Below, piece after piece: positions 1 to 10,200 of a stretch of DNA of 64,000 nucleotides. This DNA comes from Sphaerothrix epifaneia (GTDB taxonomy: Bacteria; Cyanobacteriota; Cyanobacteriia; Phormidesmidales; Phormidesmidaceae): NCBI RefSeq assembly GCF_042788235.1, contig NZ_JBHZOL010000100.1:15730-79729 (forward strand). Reading direction: 5' to 3'. The stretch's first letter is position 1. Each line of letters begins with the position of its first letter. The notes under the pieces were generated by a model. It searched no databases and was not told the origin of the DNA. It saw only the letters and a program-made list of their open reading frames with translations. Both the position numbers and the translations under genes were made by a program.

Positions 1-590
1 TTGTCGGCTTCATCTGGCGTATAACGACCCGCCAGCGTTTTGCTGATAAAGCGATGTTTCTCTTGAAAGGTATCGAGAGCCGCTAAAAACGTGTCTAAAA
101 AATCCATCAGGTAAAACAGATTGAGCGTATGGCCGCTAGGAGCCATATCAACCACTACCCGATGGGCTGCTTGCGTTCGCAAGATTTGCTGAATTTCAAG
201 TACCCCCATCAGCTCATCTAATCCAGGCCAGCCCATATCCCAAACCGGGCTGAGATCCGATCCGTCTACAAAACTGCCGCGCTCTACCAGCAGTTCTAAA
301 ACAGCCCCATAGCGCTGCTTAAAAGCCTGCAACAGTTGCTGAGCATCTAGCGCTCTGACTTGCAGATTAGGCAAATCGGCTACCGCCGCTGGCTGATTGC
401 TCACGGGCATCTGCAAGACATCAGCCAGAGAATGAGCCGGGTCGGTTGATAGCAGCAAAACAGTTTTTGGTGACTGCTGCGCCCAAGCACGGGCGATCGC
501 ACAGGCCAATGTGGTTTTGCCAACCCCCCCTTTGCCGCTGAACATAACCAGTTGACGCGACTGTAACAGAGGCAAAACAAGAGCGTTCAT
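1..590 (-). CDS. ArsA/Get3-like anion-transporting ATPase, 5' part
   Basis: The frame opens with ATG at 590 on the minus strand and runs off the left edge, so about 196 N-terminal residues are present. It begins MNALVLPLLQSRQLVMFSGK; the deviant Walker A GKGGVGKTT follows directly, then LLLSTDPAHSLADVL (switch-like A-loop with the STDPAHS signature of ArsA/Get3) and VVDMAPSGHTLNLF (Walker B region with the P-x-GHT motif). These are the standard marks of the ArsA/Get3 ATPases, which in cyanobacteria occur as one or more paralogues of uncertain cargo (tail-anchored proteins or metal oxyanions). It is divergent from the AAA ATPase gene, 71 bp away. Function beyond ATPase is inference. Confidence 0.85.
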   Translation of the reverse strand, partial: MNALVLPLLQSRQLVMFSGKGGVGKTTLACAIARAWAQQSPKTVLLLSTDPAHSLADVLQMPVSNQPAAVADLPNLQVRALDAQQLLQAFKQRYGAVLELLVERGSFVDGSDLSPVWDMGWPGLDELMGVLEIQQILRTQAAHRVVVDMAPSGHTLNLFYLMDFLDTFLAALDTFQEKHRFISKTLAGRYTPDEAD

Positions 591-661
591 AAATGCACTG
601 AGAGGTGAGGTGGGAACAATAACGCTGGCAATTGGGTGAGCAAAAACAGGGAATTGAACTT

Positions 662-2482
662 ATGAGCGACTTTTTTCAAGGCTTTGAGCAACTACTTGAA
701 CTCGCTAAAACTTTAGAAGAAAAGGCAGCAAAGGGCGAACTCAAAGCTGATGTCCGCATCAACAGCCGCACTGTTAGCAGTATTCCCCGTCAAGGCAACA
801 TTCCCACGAATTGGAGTGTCAGCCGGGAACCCCGCTCACCTCAGCCAGAGCCAGACGAGGGAGTCATTATCCCGCCGCCCGCTGCTTCGTCGGCCTCCCC
901 CGCAGAAGTCGGCGAGGTGGGCGGACTGGCGGCTGTACGCCAAGAACTGCAAGAGCTAGTAGAAATGCCGCTAAAGCGCCCAGACCTGCTGGCTAAATTG
1001 GGCTTAGAACCGACTCGGGGTGTTTTGCTCGTCGGCCCACCGGGAACGGGCAAAACGTTAATGGCGCGATCGCTAGCAGCGTCTCTTGGCGTGAGCTACA
1101 TTGCCATTGTTGGCCCAGAGGTGATGGGTAAATACTATGGGGAGGCTGAAGCCAGACTGCGTAGCCTGTTTGAAAAAGCGGCTCAATCTGCTCCTTGTCT
1201 GATCTTTATTGATGAGATTGACAGTTTGGCACCCGATCGCAGCAAAGTGGAAGGGGAAGTTGAAAAGCGGCTAGTTGCGCAACTGTTGAGCCTGATGGAT
1301 GGATTTGCTCAATCCACGGGGGTGATTGTTTTAGCGGCCACCAATCGTCCCGACCATCTTGATCCAGCCCTACGACGACCGGGACGCTTCGATCGCGAAG
1401 TTCAGTTTCAGGTGCCGGATCGCCAAGGCCGCTTAGAAATTCTCGCCATTCAAACGCGGGCAATGCCGTTAGTAGATGTTGATCTAGACGCGATCGCAGA
1501 TTTAGCCGTTGGCTTTGTTGGGGCTGACCTCAAAGCCCTCTGCCAAAAAGCTGCTTATCTCGCCCTCCGTCGCCAGGTGCCCTCGCTCCAGGCTTCTGTA
1601 CCTGAAACTCTGGCTATTGTTCAGCCTGACTTTTTGCAAGCACTGAAAGAAATTCGTCCGGCTGTTTTGCGTTCAGTAGAAGTAGAATCGCCTGACGTTG
1701 CTTGGGAGCAAATCGGTGGGTTAGCCACTGTCAAACAGGTGTTGCAAGAGTCGGTGGAAGGCGCTTTGCTTTATCCCGATCTCTACGCTCAAACGGGCGC
1801 TCAGGCACCGCGAGGCATTTTACTCTGGGGTCCCCCCGGTACAGGCAAAACGCTGCTAGCCAAAGCGGTTGCTGCTCAAGCACGAGCCAACTTTATTGCT
1901 GTTAATGGGCCAGAACTGCTCAGTCGTTGGGTGGGTGCTGCTGAACAAGCCGTTAGAGAACTGTTTGCCAAAGCTCGTCAGGCAGCTCCTTGTGTAGTGT
2001 TTATCGACGAGATTGATACATTAGCTCCTATCCGCGGCCAGTTTGTGGGAGACTCTGGCGTGAGCGATCGCGTCGTCGGCCAGCTTTTGACAGAGCTAGA
2101 TGGTTTACGCGAAGCCACCCATATTTTGCTAATTGGAGCCTCTAATCGGCCTCAAGCTATTGACCCAGCCTTGCTACGAGCAGGACGTCTGGATTTACAG
2201 CTAGAAGTGAGCTTGCCTGATACAGCCGCTCGACTGGCTATTTTGAGCGTTCACAACCAAGATCGCCCTCTACACGACGTTGATCTAGCTGACTGGGCGG
2301 CGCGTACCGTTAGCTGGAATGGCGCTGATCTGGCGTTGCTGAGCAATCAAGCTGCCTTAGAAGCCATTCGTGACTATCGCGCTCAGGGCTTAAATGAACC
2401 GTCGCAAATTCAGATTACTACTCTCCATTTCCAGCAGGCATATCAGGCTTTAATGACCCAAAAGCAAGTGCATAATGCTTAA
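662..2482 (+). CDS. CDC48/p97-like AAA ATPase with two AAA modules
   Basis: About 606 residues with two complete AAA modules. Module 1 has Walker A GPPGTGKT near residue 125, Walker B LIFIDEID, and the arginine-finger segment RRPGRFDRE. Module 2 has GPPGTGKT near residue 390, VVFIDEID and RAGRLD. Known relatives (CDC48, VAT, p97) unfold or extract proteins in an ATP-dependent hexamer. The first about 85 residues are a short helix followed by a Pro/Ser-rich linker, not the double-psi-barrel N domain of p97, so substrate recognition probably differs. The ATG at 662 (MSDFFQGFEQ) is preferred over a TTG at 632 in the same frame because it follows AGGGA at a plausible distance. The ArsA-like gene is divergent upstream. 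Function as an unfoldase is a family inference. Confidence 0.85.
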   Translation: MSDFFQGFEQLLELAKTLEEKAAKGELKADVRINSRTVSSIPRQGNIPTNWSVSREPRSPQPEPDEGVIIPPPAASSASPAEVGEVGGLAAVRQELQELVEMPLKRPDLLAKLGLEPTRGVLLVGPPGTGKTLMARSLAASLGVSYIAIVGPEVMGKYYGEAEARLRSLFEKAAQSAPCLIFIDEIDSLAPDRSKVEGEVEKRLVAQLLSLMDGFAQSTGVIVLAATNRPDHLDPALRRPGRFDREVQFQVPDRQGRLEILAIQTRAMPLVDVDLDAIADLAVGFVGADLKALCQKAAYLALRRQVPSLQASVPETLAIVQPDFLQALKEIRPAVLRSVEVESPDVAWEQIGGLATVKQVLQESVEGALLYPDLYAQTGAQAPRGILLWGPPGTGKTLLAKAVAAQARANFIAVNGPELLSRWVGAAEQAVRELFAKARQAAPCVVFIDEIDTLAPIRGQFVGDSGVSDRVVGQLLTELDGLREATHILLIGASNRPQAIDPALLRAGRLDLQLEVSLPDTAARLAILSVHNQDRPLHDVDLADWAARTVSWNGADLALLSNQAALEAIRDYRAQGLNEPSQIQITTLHFQQAYQALMTQKQVHNA

Positions 2483-2613
2483 ATCAGTAAAGTTAATTCT
2501 TGTCAAGCTTCCAGGATTTTGCGGAAGTATCTGAATAGATTTTGCGCTAGCTTGACTGGTTATTTGCTTGGGCTGTCTTGCACCGATGTTTGCAGCTCCC
2601 TACCCAAAGCCCA

Positions 2614-5600
2614 ATGATGTTTAAAGCCTTAGTTGCTGATCAACCCATCTACTATCAGCTTCTACAGTCAATTCAACAAGCCATTAGCGAGGCTGCCGAT
2701 TTTGATAGCGCTCTGCGGCAGATTTTGCAGCAAGTGTGTGACTTTAGTGACTGGGAGTTTGGTGAATTTTGGCTACCGAATGATGCTAAAACCGCCCTAG
2801 TTCATAGCAAGATTTGGTACGCAGCGGCGTCTGAACTCCAGCCATTTGGTCAATTCAGCCAGCATTGTCAGTATTCAGTTGGGGTGGGCTTGCCGGGTTG
2901 GGTGTGGCAATCGCAGCAGCTAGAGTGGATTCAAGATGTCTCAGTTTTACCAAAGTCTCAATTTAAGCGAGCTAAGCTGGCGTTGGCAGTGGGTTTGAAA
3001 ACGGGAGTGGGCATTCCCATTGCTTTTAATGGCGAACCGTTGGCGGTTTTAGTGTTGTTTGCCCGACAGGTGTGCAGCGCTAACCAGCAGCAAGTGCAGT
3101 TAGTAGCGGCGATCGCGGCTCAGCTAGGAGCCATCACCCGGCTTAAGCAAATTCAGGTGGCTTTAATCGAAAGCCAGCGACAACTTAATCAGCTGATTGA
3201 CACGCTGCCTGGAATTGTGTTTAAAACAACGAACGATCGTGCCTGGAGTATGCGCTACCTCCGGGGGAACTGTCTTCAGGTAACTGGCTATAGCTGCGAA
3301 GCCTTGATGGCTAACTGCTCTGAGCTAAGCTACAACGCGATCACGCACGTCGAAGACTTGCCTCGCATCTTGCAAGTGATTCAAACGGCGATCGCACAGC
3401 AGCAGCCCTACGAAGTGGAGTATCGCATTTGCACCCAGTCAGGCCAGCAAAAATGGGTATGGGAAAAAGGAACGGCTATTTTAAGCGATACGGGTGAAAT
3501 TCTGGGGGTTGAGGGTCTGATTACGGATATTACGGAGCGCAAACGCGTAGAAAAAGCGCTAAAAGAACGAGAAAACTTGCTGCAGCTAGTACTCAATAAC
3601 ATTCCTCATCAGATTTCCTGGAAGGATCAAAACAGCCACTACTTGGGCTGTAATCGCGCTTTTGCTGAAGCCGTGGGTTTAGCCTCACCACAAGCGATTG
3701 TGGGACGCGACGATAGCGCTATTCCCGTTTATTCGGAGGCGGATGCTGATTTTTCTCGCAGTCGCGATCGCCTGATTTTAGAAGCTTACCAGCCCAAGCT
3801 ACGCAGCTTAGAGCAACAAGTTCATGCCCCCGGAAGTCAGCGCTGGGTAGACTGTAGCAAGCTTCCTATTCACGATAGTGACGGCAGCATTATTGGCGTT
3901 TTAGGTATCTTCGAAGATGTGACAGAGCAACTTTTAAGCCAGCAGGCTTTGGCTCAACGGGAGCAATACATGACGGCTCTGGTGGACATTCAGCGCCAGT
4001 TGCTCAGTTTGAAGCGACCGCCAACGTGGCAAGGTTACCAGTCATTACTCAAGCCGCTAGGCATCGCTGCCGCTGCTAGCCGGGTGTGCCTTTATCACTT
4101 TAAGGCGGATGCCAACGGTGAGCCAGTAGCCGTGCAACAGGCAGAATGGTTGGCTCCGGCGATGATTGCCCAGCAACCGGAACAGCCCGCCGCGCCTGCT
4201 GTTTTTCAAGCAGCTTTATTTAAAAGCTGGTTAGAGCGGTTGCAAAGTGGCTATGCCATTAACCAAACTTGTCACGACTTTACCGCCGAACAGTATCAGG
4301 TTCTGACCGCTTCCTCTAAGCAGATTTTGTCGCTGCTGCTGCTACCTTTGTTGCTAGAAGGTGAGCTGTATGGGTTGATTGGCTTTAATAACTGTCGTGA
4401 AGCCAAGCTTTGGCAGATTTCTGAGGTCGAGTTTTTACGCAGTGCCGCTGCGGCCTTTTCGCTGGCCTACGAACGCTGGCAGGCTGAAGCCCACCTGAAG
4501 CAAGCTGAAGCTAAATACCGCAGCATTTTTGAAAATGCTGTTGAAGGCATCTTTCAAAGTACGTTGCAGGGGCAATATTTAACGGTTAACCCAATGATGG
4601 CTAAGCTCTACGGCTATGAGACGCCTGCTGAGCTAATTAGCCAGATTACGGATATTTCTCGACAGCTCTATGTTGATCAGCAACGCCGCCAGGAATTTCA
4701 TCAGCAAATTCAGCAGCAAGGGTCGGTCATTGGCTTTGAATCTCAGGTTTACCGCAAAGATGGCAGCATTATCTGGATTTCGGAGTCGGCCAGAGCGATT
4801 TATTGTTCGGCGGGAGACATTATTGGCTATGAAGGCACTGTCGAGAATATTACGGCTCGAAAACAGGCTGAAGCTGAGCTATATCGCCGCGATCGCTTGT
4901 TGCAAGGCGTAGCCGATGCGAGCTATTGTCTGTTGACCAATCTCGATCTACCACAAACGATTCCGACGGTTTTGGCGATTTTGGGTAAGGCAGCGGCGGC
5001 TGACCGGGTTTACCTCTATGAAAACCATCCTCACCCTACGACGGGTGAAGTCGCCATGAGTATGCGATTTGAATGGACTCGTTTGGGCATTGCCCCCACC
5101 ATCCATCAACCCCATTGGCATAATCAGCCTTACCATACGGCGGGGCTATCCCGTTGGTACAAAGCCTTTAGCCAAGGCCAGTCGATCTGTGGGCTAGTGG
5201 CGACGTTTTCGGCTGTGGAACAAAAACTTTTGACGAAAGACCAAATTTTGTCGCTTTTAATGGTGCCTATTTTTGTGAAAGAGGGGCTGTGGGGCTATAT
5301 CGGCTTTGATGCCTGCTCAGAAGCGCGCCACTGGACGCGCAACGACGAGTCTATTTTAGTGGCGATCGCCGCGAGTATTGGCGGTGCCATTCAGCGGCAA
5401 CAGACCGAAGAGAAAATGCGCTATCAGGCTTTTCATGATCCGCTAACGGGGTTGCCTAATCGCATGTTGTTTAATCGGCGTTTGCAAGCGGCGATCGCGG
5501 CGAGTTGTCAGGCTCAAGATTTGCTGGCGGTGATGTTTCTTGATCTCGATCGCTTTAAAACGATTAACGATACTTTGGGGCATGCCGTGGGCGATCGCTT

Positions 5601-6732
5601 GCTGAAAGAAGCCACCCAGCGCCTAACGACCGTATTGCGAAGTGAAGATATTATCGCCCGCTGGGGAGGAGATGAGTTTACGCTGTTGTTGCCGCGTCTA
5701 CCCAATGCTAGCCAAGCGGCTCAGGTGGCTCAGCGCCTTTTAGATGTGCTTAAGCCACCCTTTTTTTTAGAAGACCAGGAACTGCATATTACCAGCAGCG
5801 TTGGAATTGCTCTGTATCCTCAAGATGGGGTCGATACGGAAGCTTTGGTAAAAAATGCCGACGCCGCTATGTACCGGGCTAAAGAGCAGGGGCGCGATCG
5901 CTACCAGTTTTATACGGCCACTATTCACGTTCAGGCGTCTCAGCGACTAACGTTAGAAAACAGCCTGCACCATGCCCTAGAGCGCAACGAATTTATTTTG
6001 CACTATCAGCCCCAGGTTAACCTTGTCACAGGTAAGCTGGGGCGAATTGAAGCGCTGTTGCGCTGGCAACACCCTCAATTAGGGCTGGTGCCGCCACAGG
6101 TGTTTGTTCCCATCGCCGAAGAAAACGGCTTAATCATTCCTATTGGCGAGTGGGTGCTAGAAACGGCCTGTCGGCAGGTTAAACGCTGGCAAGCTGAGAT
6201 GGGTGAGACGTTGCAGATCGCGGTTAATTTGTCGCCCTGTCAACTACAAACGCCATCCTTGCTCGAAACGATCAATCGTATTATGCAAACCACTGGCTTA
6301 GCGCCTTCGTCTTTAGAACTAGAAGTCACTGAAACGGCTGCTATGCAGGATATTGATCGCACAATTATGATCCTGAATCGGCTGCGACAGCAAGGGGTAC
6401 AGGTGGTGATGGATGACTTTGGTACAGGCTATTCGTCTTTGAGCTATTTAAAAAAGCTGCCCCTTGATGGCCTCAAGATCGATCGATCCTTTGTGCAGGA
6501 GCTAGCCGATAGCGCCGACGATTTAGCAATGATTGCCGCTATGATCGCCTTAGGTAAGGCTCTGAATTTAACGGTAGTCGCAGAGGGGGTTGAAACTTTG
6601 CAGCAGGTACAGCAGTTGCGATCGCTTGATTGCCAAGAACTACAGGGCAACTGGTTTAGTCCACCGCTGGCTGCTTTTCCCATGACCCAGTTTTTAACCA
6701 CCTATCAGCTACTACCGGATGAAATTTCTTAG
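2614..6732 (+). CDS. multi-GAF/PAS diguanylate cyclase/phosphodiesterase (GGDEF-EAL)
   Basis: About 1372 residues. Order read from sequence: GAF (about 45-190), PAS (210-310), PAS (325-450), GAF (470-640), PAS (650-770), GAF (775-925), GGDEF (935-1095), EAL (1105-1360). The GGDEF motif is intact (ARWGGDEF) and is preceded by RSED five residues upstream, the position of the product-inhibition RxxD site. The EAL domain keeps EALLRW, NLSP, ELEVTE, DDFGTG, LKID and AEGVET, so both cyclase and phosphodiesterase residues are present. No membrane segment is seen, so it is cytoplasmic. GAF domains lack an obvious bilin-binding Cys context that I could confirm. Start: ATG ATG at 2614/2617; a TTG at 2578 would add 12 residues. 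The 3' end overlaps the next gene by 14 bp. Net activity cannot be told from sequence. Confidence 0.88.
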   Translation: MMFKALVADQPIYYQLLQSIQQAISEAADFDSALRQILQQVCDFSDWEFGEFWLPNDAKTALVHSKIWYAAASELQPFGQFSQHCQYSVGVGLPGWVWQSQQLEWIQDVSVLPKSQFKRAKLALAVGLKTGVGIPIAFNGEPLAVLVLFARQVCSANQQQVQLVAAIAAQLGAITRLKQIQVALIESQRQLNQLIDTLPGIVFKTTNDRAWSMRYLRGNCLQVTGYSCEALMANCSELSYNAITHVEDLPRILQVIQTAIAQQQPYEVEYRICTQSGQQKWVWEKGTAILSDTGEILGVEGLITDITERKRVEKALKERENLLQLVLNNIPHQISWKDQNSHYLGCNRAFAEAVGLASPQAIVGRDDSAIPVYSEADADFSRSRDRLILEAYQPKLRSLEQQVHAPGSQRWVDCSKLPIHDSDGSIIGVLGIFEDVTEQLLSQQALAQREQYMTALVDIQRQLLSLKRPPTWQGYQSLLKPLGIAAAASRVCLYHFKADANGEPVAVQQAEWLAPAMIAQQPEQPAAPAVFQAALFKSWLERLQSGYAINQTCHDFTAEQYQVLTASSKQILSLLLLPLLLEGELYGLIGFNNCREAKLWQISEVEFLRSAAAAFSLAYERWQAEAHLKQAEAKYRSIFENAVEGIFQSTLQGQYLTVNPMMAKLYGYETPAELISQITDISRQLYVDQQRRQEFHQQIQQQGSVIGFESQVYRKDGSIIWISESARAIYCSAGDIIGYEGTVENITARKQAEAELYRRDRLLQGVADASYCLLTNLDLPQTIPTVLAILGKAAAADRVYLYENHPHPTTGEVAMSMRFEWTRLGIAPTIHQPHWHNQPYHTAGLSRWYKAFSQGQSICGLVATFSAVEQKLLTKDQILSLLMVPIFVKEGLWGYIGFDACSEARHWTRNDESILVAIAASIGGAIQRQQTEEKMRYQAFHDPLTGLPNRMLFNRRLQAAIAASCQAQDLLAVMFLDLDRFKTINDTLGHAVGDRLLKEATQRLTTVLRSEDIIARWGGDEFTLLLPRLPNASQAAQVAQRLLDVLKPPFFLEDQELHITSSVGIALYPQDGVDTEALVKNADAAMYRAKEQGRDRYQFYTATIHVQASQRLTLENSLHHALERNEFILHYQPQVNLVTGKLGRIEALLRWQHPQLGLVPPQVFVPIAEENGLIIPIGEWVLETACRQVKRWQAEMGETLQIAVNLSPCQLQTPSLLETINRIMQTTGLAPSSLELEVTETAAMQDIDRTIMILNRLRQQGVQVVMDDFGTGYSSLSYLKKLPLDGLKIDRSFVQELADSADDLAMIAAMIALGKALNLTVVAEGVETLQQVQQLRSLDCQELQGNWFSPPLAAFPMTQFLTTYQLLPDEIS

Positions 6733-7111
6733 TTTGCCCGACCCGTTTTGCCTGATTTGCCGACGCGGGCTTCTCAGTTTACTGGCTCTGGCTTTGAGTC
6801 TCTTGATCATCCATCCGGCAGTGGCCGATACTGCCACAGCTAACCCGACTCAGCTATTTGAAATTCATTGTGCGGGTTGCCATGCCCACGGTGGCAACAT
6901 TGTGCGACGGGGCAAAACCCTAAAGCTAAAAGCGTTACAGCGCAATCAGGTGGCGTCGGTTGCGGCGATCGCTGATTTAATTACCCACGGCAAAAACAAT
7001 ATGTCGGCTTTTGGCGATCGCCTCAGCGCTGACGAAATTCAGACGCTGGCCGTTTATGTCCGCGATCAGGCAGATCGCAACTGGCGATCGCCAGCAACCG
7101 ATAAAGATTAG
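6719..7111 (+). CDS. cytochrome c6-like class I c-type cytochrome
   Basis: About 130 residues with an N-terminal signal peptide (hydrophobic stretch about residues 17-31, likely cleavage near AVA-D). The haem site CAGCH lies at residues 51-55 and is followed by GGNIVRRGKTL; the likely distal methionine ligand is in NNMSAFGDRL. This is the layout of cytochrome c6 and its c6-like paralogues, soluble lumenal or periplasmic electron carriers that pass electrons to photosystem I or to oxidases. Whether it is the main PetJ or a c6B/c6C-type paralogue cannot be decided here, so no symbol is given. The ATG lies inside the last codons of the GGDEF-EAL gene (14 bp overlap, other frame), which suggests translational coupling with a c-di-GMP enzyme. 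Confidence 0.82.
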   Translation: MKFLSLPDPFCLICRRGLLSLLALALSLLIIHPAVADTATANPTQLFEIHCAGCHAHGGNIVRRGKTLKLKALQRNQVASVAAIADLITHGKNNMSAFGDRLSADEIQTLAVYVRDQADRNWRSPATDKD

Positions 7112-7228
7112 GTGATGCGCTCAAACATCCGGAGCCTTATCCTTTAAGCCTGCATAAAATACTGAGTTAGCCAGAATCTATTAAAGATTCGTTATTCTCT
7201 GCTCGGTTTCAACTGAAATTTCTCTGAA

Positions 7229-10200
7229 ATGCGCATTGCCCTTCGAAACCTGCTGATCACAGCGTTTATTGCTCAAGTCGCTGGCATTACGGCAGTTGTA
7301 GGGTACCTCTCTTACCAAAGTGGCCGCAGCGCCGTGCAAGTGCTGGCGCATCAATTAATGGAAGAGACGGGCGATCGCATTGCCCAAAAGCTAGACGACT
7401 ATTTGCAAACTGCCCAACTGCTGAACCAGCTTAACGCGACAGATCTAATCCTCAATCCTGCCGACTTAGACAATTTAGAACGGTTGCATCGACGTTTGAT
7501 TTTGCAACATCAGCAGGTCACGTTTGTGACGTCGCTGTTATTTGGTACCCCGCAAGGCGACTTTAGAACCATTCATCGCGTCAGCCCCTATGAGGCCGGG
7601 GTTGAGGACAGCAATGATATTGCCTATCCTTTTGAGGCTGGGGTTTCGGCTACCGTAGCGGGTCAGCAACAGCTCGACCTCTATGGCATAGACGCCGAGG
7701 GCAACTTAACCCAATATTTAACCACGCTGGCTGACTTTGATGTGCGCGATCGCACCTGGTATCAAGAGGCAGTCAAAACGGGGCAAGCTGGTTGGAGTGC
7801 GCCTTTTCAAATTGGGCAAACCAACGTCCTGGCGATCAACGCTTATCAACCAGTTTATGGCGATGGCAACGAACTGCTAGGCGTTTTTGCCGTCAATCTG
7901 AGCCTTAATAGCATTAGTGATTTTCTCCAGTCGCTGCAGGTGAGTCAATCGGGCGAAGTTTTTATTTTTGACGCGGAGCGGCTGCTGGTGGCTGCTTCTG
8001 TGCCCGAACTGTTTTACTCAACCCGTCTAGATGAAACGGGTCGCCTTAAGTTTGAGCGCCTTTCAGCCGCAGTTAGCAACAATGCCCTGTTACGCGATAG
8101 CTATCGGGCTTTGCAAAGCCAGTTTGGCGATCTGCGCTCAATTCAAAGTCGGCAGCAGCTTAGCCTGGAGGTCAACGCCAGCTTTCAAACTCAGAAACCG
8201 CGCCAGCGTTATTTTCTCCAGGCCATCCCCTACCAAAATGGGCCAGGGCTAGACTGGCTGATTGTGGTAGCGGTGCCTGAGTCTGACTTTATGGCAGACA
8301 TTCATGCCAATGTGTATCGTACCGCCTGGTTGTGTGGGCTGGCGCTGATAGGTACGGCTGCTATTGGGGTTTGGTTGGCTAGGCGCATTACTCAGCCGCT
8401 TTTAGATCTTGAACTGGCGACGCAAACTTTTGCGGCTGGTTTGCCAGTTTCGCTCACGAAATCGACCAAAATTCGAGAAGTCAGTTCTTTGCAACAGCAG
8501 TTTGGCCAGATGATGCCGCAAATAGAGGCGGCTTCGGCTCAGCTACGCAAAAATGAGCAAGAACTGGAGCAGCGCGTTGCCGCTCAAACAAAAGCCATTA
8601 GCGATCGCAATTCTCAGCTTTTTCAAGCCATGTCGGGGGGACTCCTGGTTTGCTGGGAACACCATGTAGCGACGCAGCAAGTGACCGGATTTGGCAGTAT
8701 TGCCAATGAAGTCTGGCAAAGTGACTCGTGGCAAATCAGCGTGAAATCAGCGCTGGCGCTAATTTATGCTGCCGATCGCCGGGGGGTGATGGCAGCTTGT
8801 CAACAGGCGATCGCCTTGGGGGGAGAGTTCGAGTTTGAAAACCGCATCGTCGTCAATGGCGAGATTCGCTGGGTTTTAATTAAAGGCCAAGCCTTGTGTG
8901 ACGTAGGCGATCAGGTAACTCGCCTGGTTGGCGTCGCCATCAATATCAGCCAGCGCAAACAAGCCGAAATGGCTCTGCAAGCCAGCAAAGCCGAATTACA
9001 GTTGGTGACTGATTCTATTGCAGGCTGTATTGCTTACGTGGATACGGATCGTCGCTATCGCTTCGTCAATAAAACCTATGAAGCCTGGTTTAACTGTCGC
9101 CAAGAAGATATTCTCGGCCAACAGGTACAAACGGTCTTTGGTGAACAGGGTTATGCCCGCATTAAGCCTTATCTAGATCGGGTATTAGCGGGTGAAAACG
9201 TCACCTATGAGGCCGAACTGTTATTTCCGACCGGACATCGCCATACGTCAGTTTCCCTGGTTCCAGACTTTAATCAACAGTCAGAAGTGGTGGGCTTTCA
9301 CGCGCTGACGGTCGATATTAGCGATCGCAAGCAAGTCGAACTGGCTTTGCAAGCAAGCCAAACCCAGCTACAGCTCATTACCGACGCCGTTCCTGGCTGT
9401 ATTGCCTATGTTGACGCTCAGCGACATTACCGCTTTGTCAATCGGGCTTATGGCCTTTGGTTTAACTGCCGCAAAGAAGACATTGTCGGCAAATCGTTAA
9501 TAGAGGTCTTTGGCCCAGAGCGCTATGCCTATATCCAACCCTATGTCGATCGCGTGCTGACGGGGGAGACGGTTCACTACGAAGCCAAAATAGAATTTCC
9601 CAGCGGGATGCGCCATACGTCGGTAGAGCTAGTGCCCGATTTTGATCAAGCTGAGGTGATTGGCTACTACGTCTTGGTGACGGATATTAGCGCGCTCAAA
9701 CAGGCTGAAACGGAACTTTCGGCTGCCAAAGAAGCGGCCGAAGCGGCCAATCGCGCTAAAGACATTTTTATCGCCAACATGAGCCACGAGCTGCGATCGC
9801 CGCTTAACGGTATTTTGGGCTTTGCCCGCCTGTTGAAAGATGGCAGTATACCGCTGGCCGAACAGCACAACTATGCCAATATCATCGAACGCAGCGGTGA
9901 TCATCTATTGAGCATTATTAACCAACTGCTTGATCTCGCTAAAGTTGAAGCCAATAAGATTACGCTTGACTTAGGTATCGTTGATTTACCAGGGCTACTA
10001 ACTGACCTGCAAAACTTATTTTCACTCAAAGCCCAAAGCAAGCAACTTGAGTTAGTGGTTCAGTGCCAGCCCGATGTCCCCTCCCTGATTCGCACAGACA
10101 ATATGAAGCTGCGGCAGATTTTGATTAACTTGCTCGACAACGCAATCAAATTTACCGATAGCGGCAGGGTTCGTCTGCAAGTTTCGCGCTCTGCGGTGCA

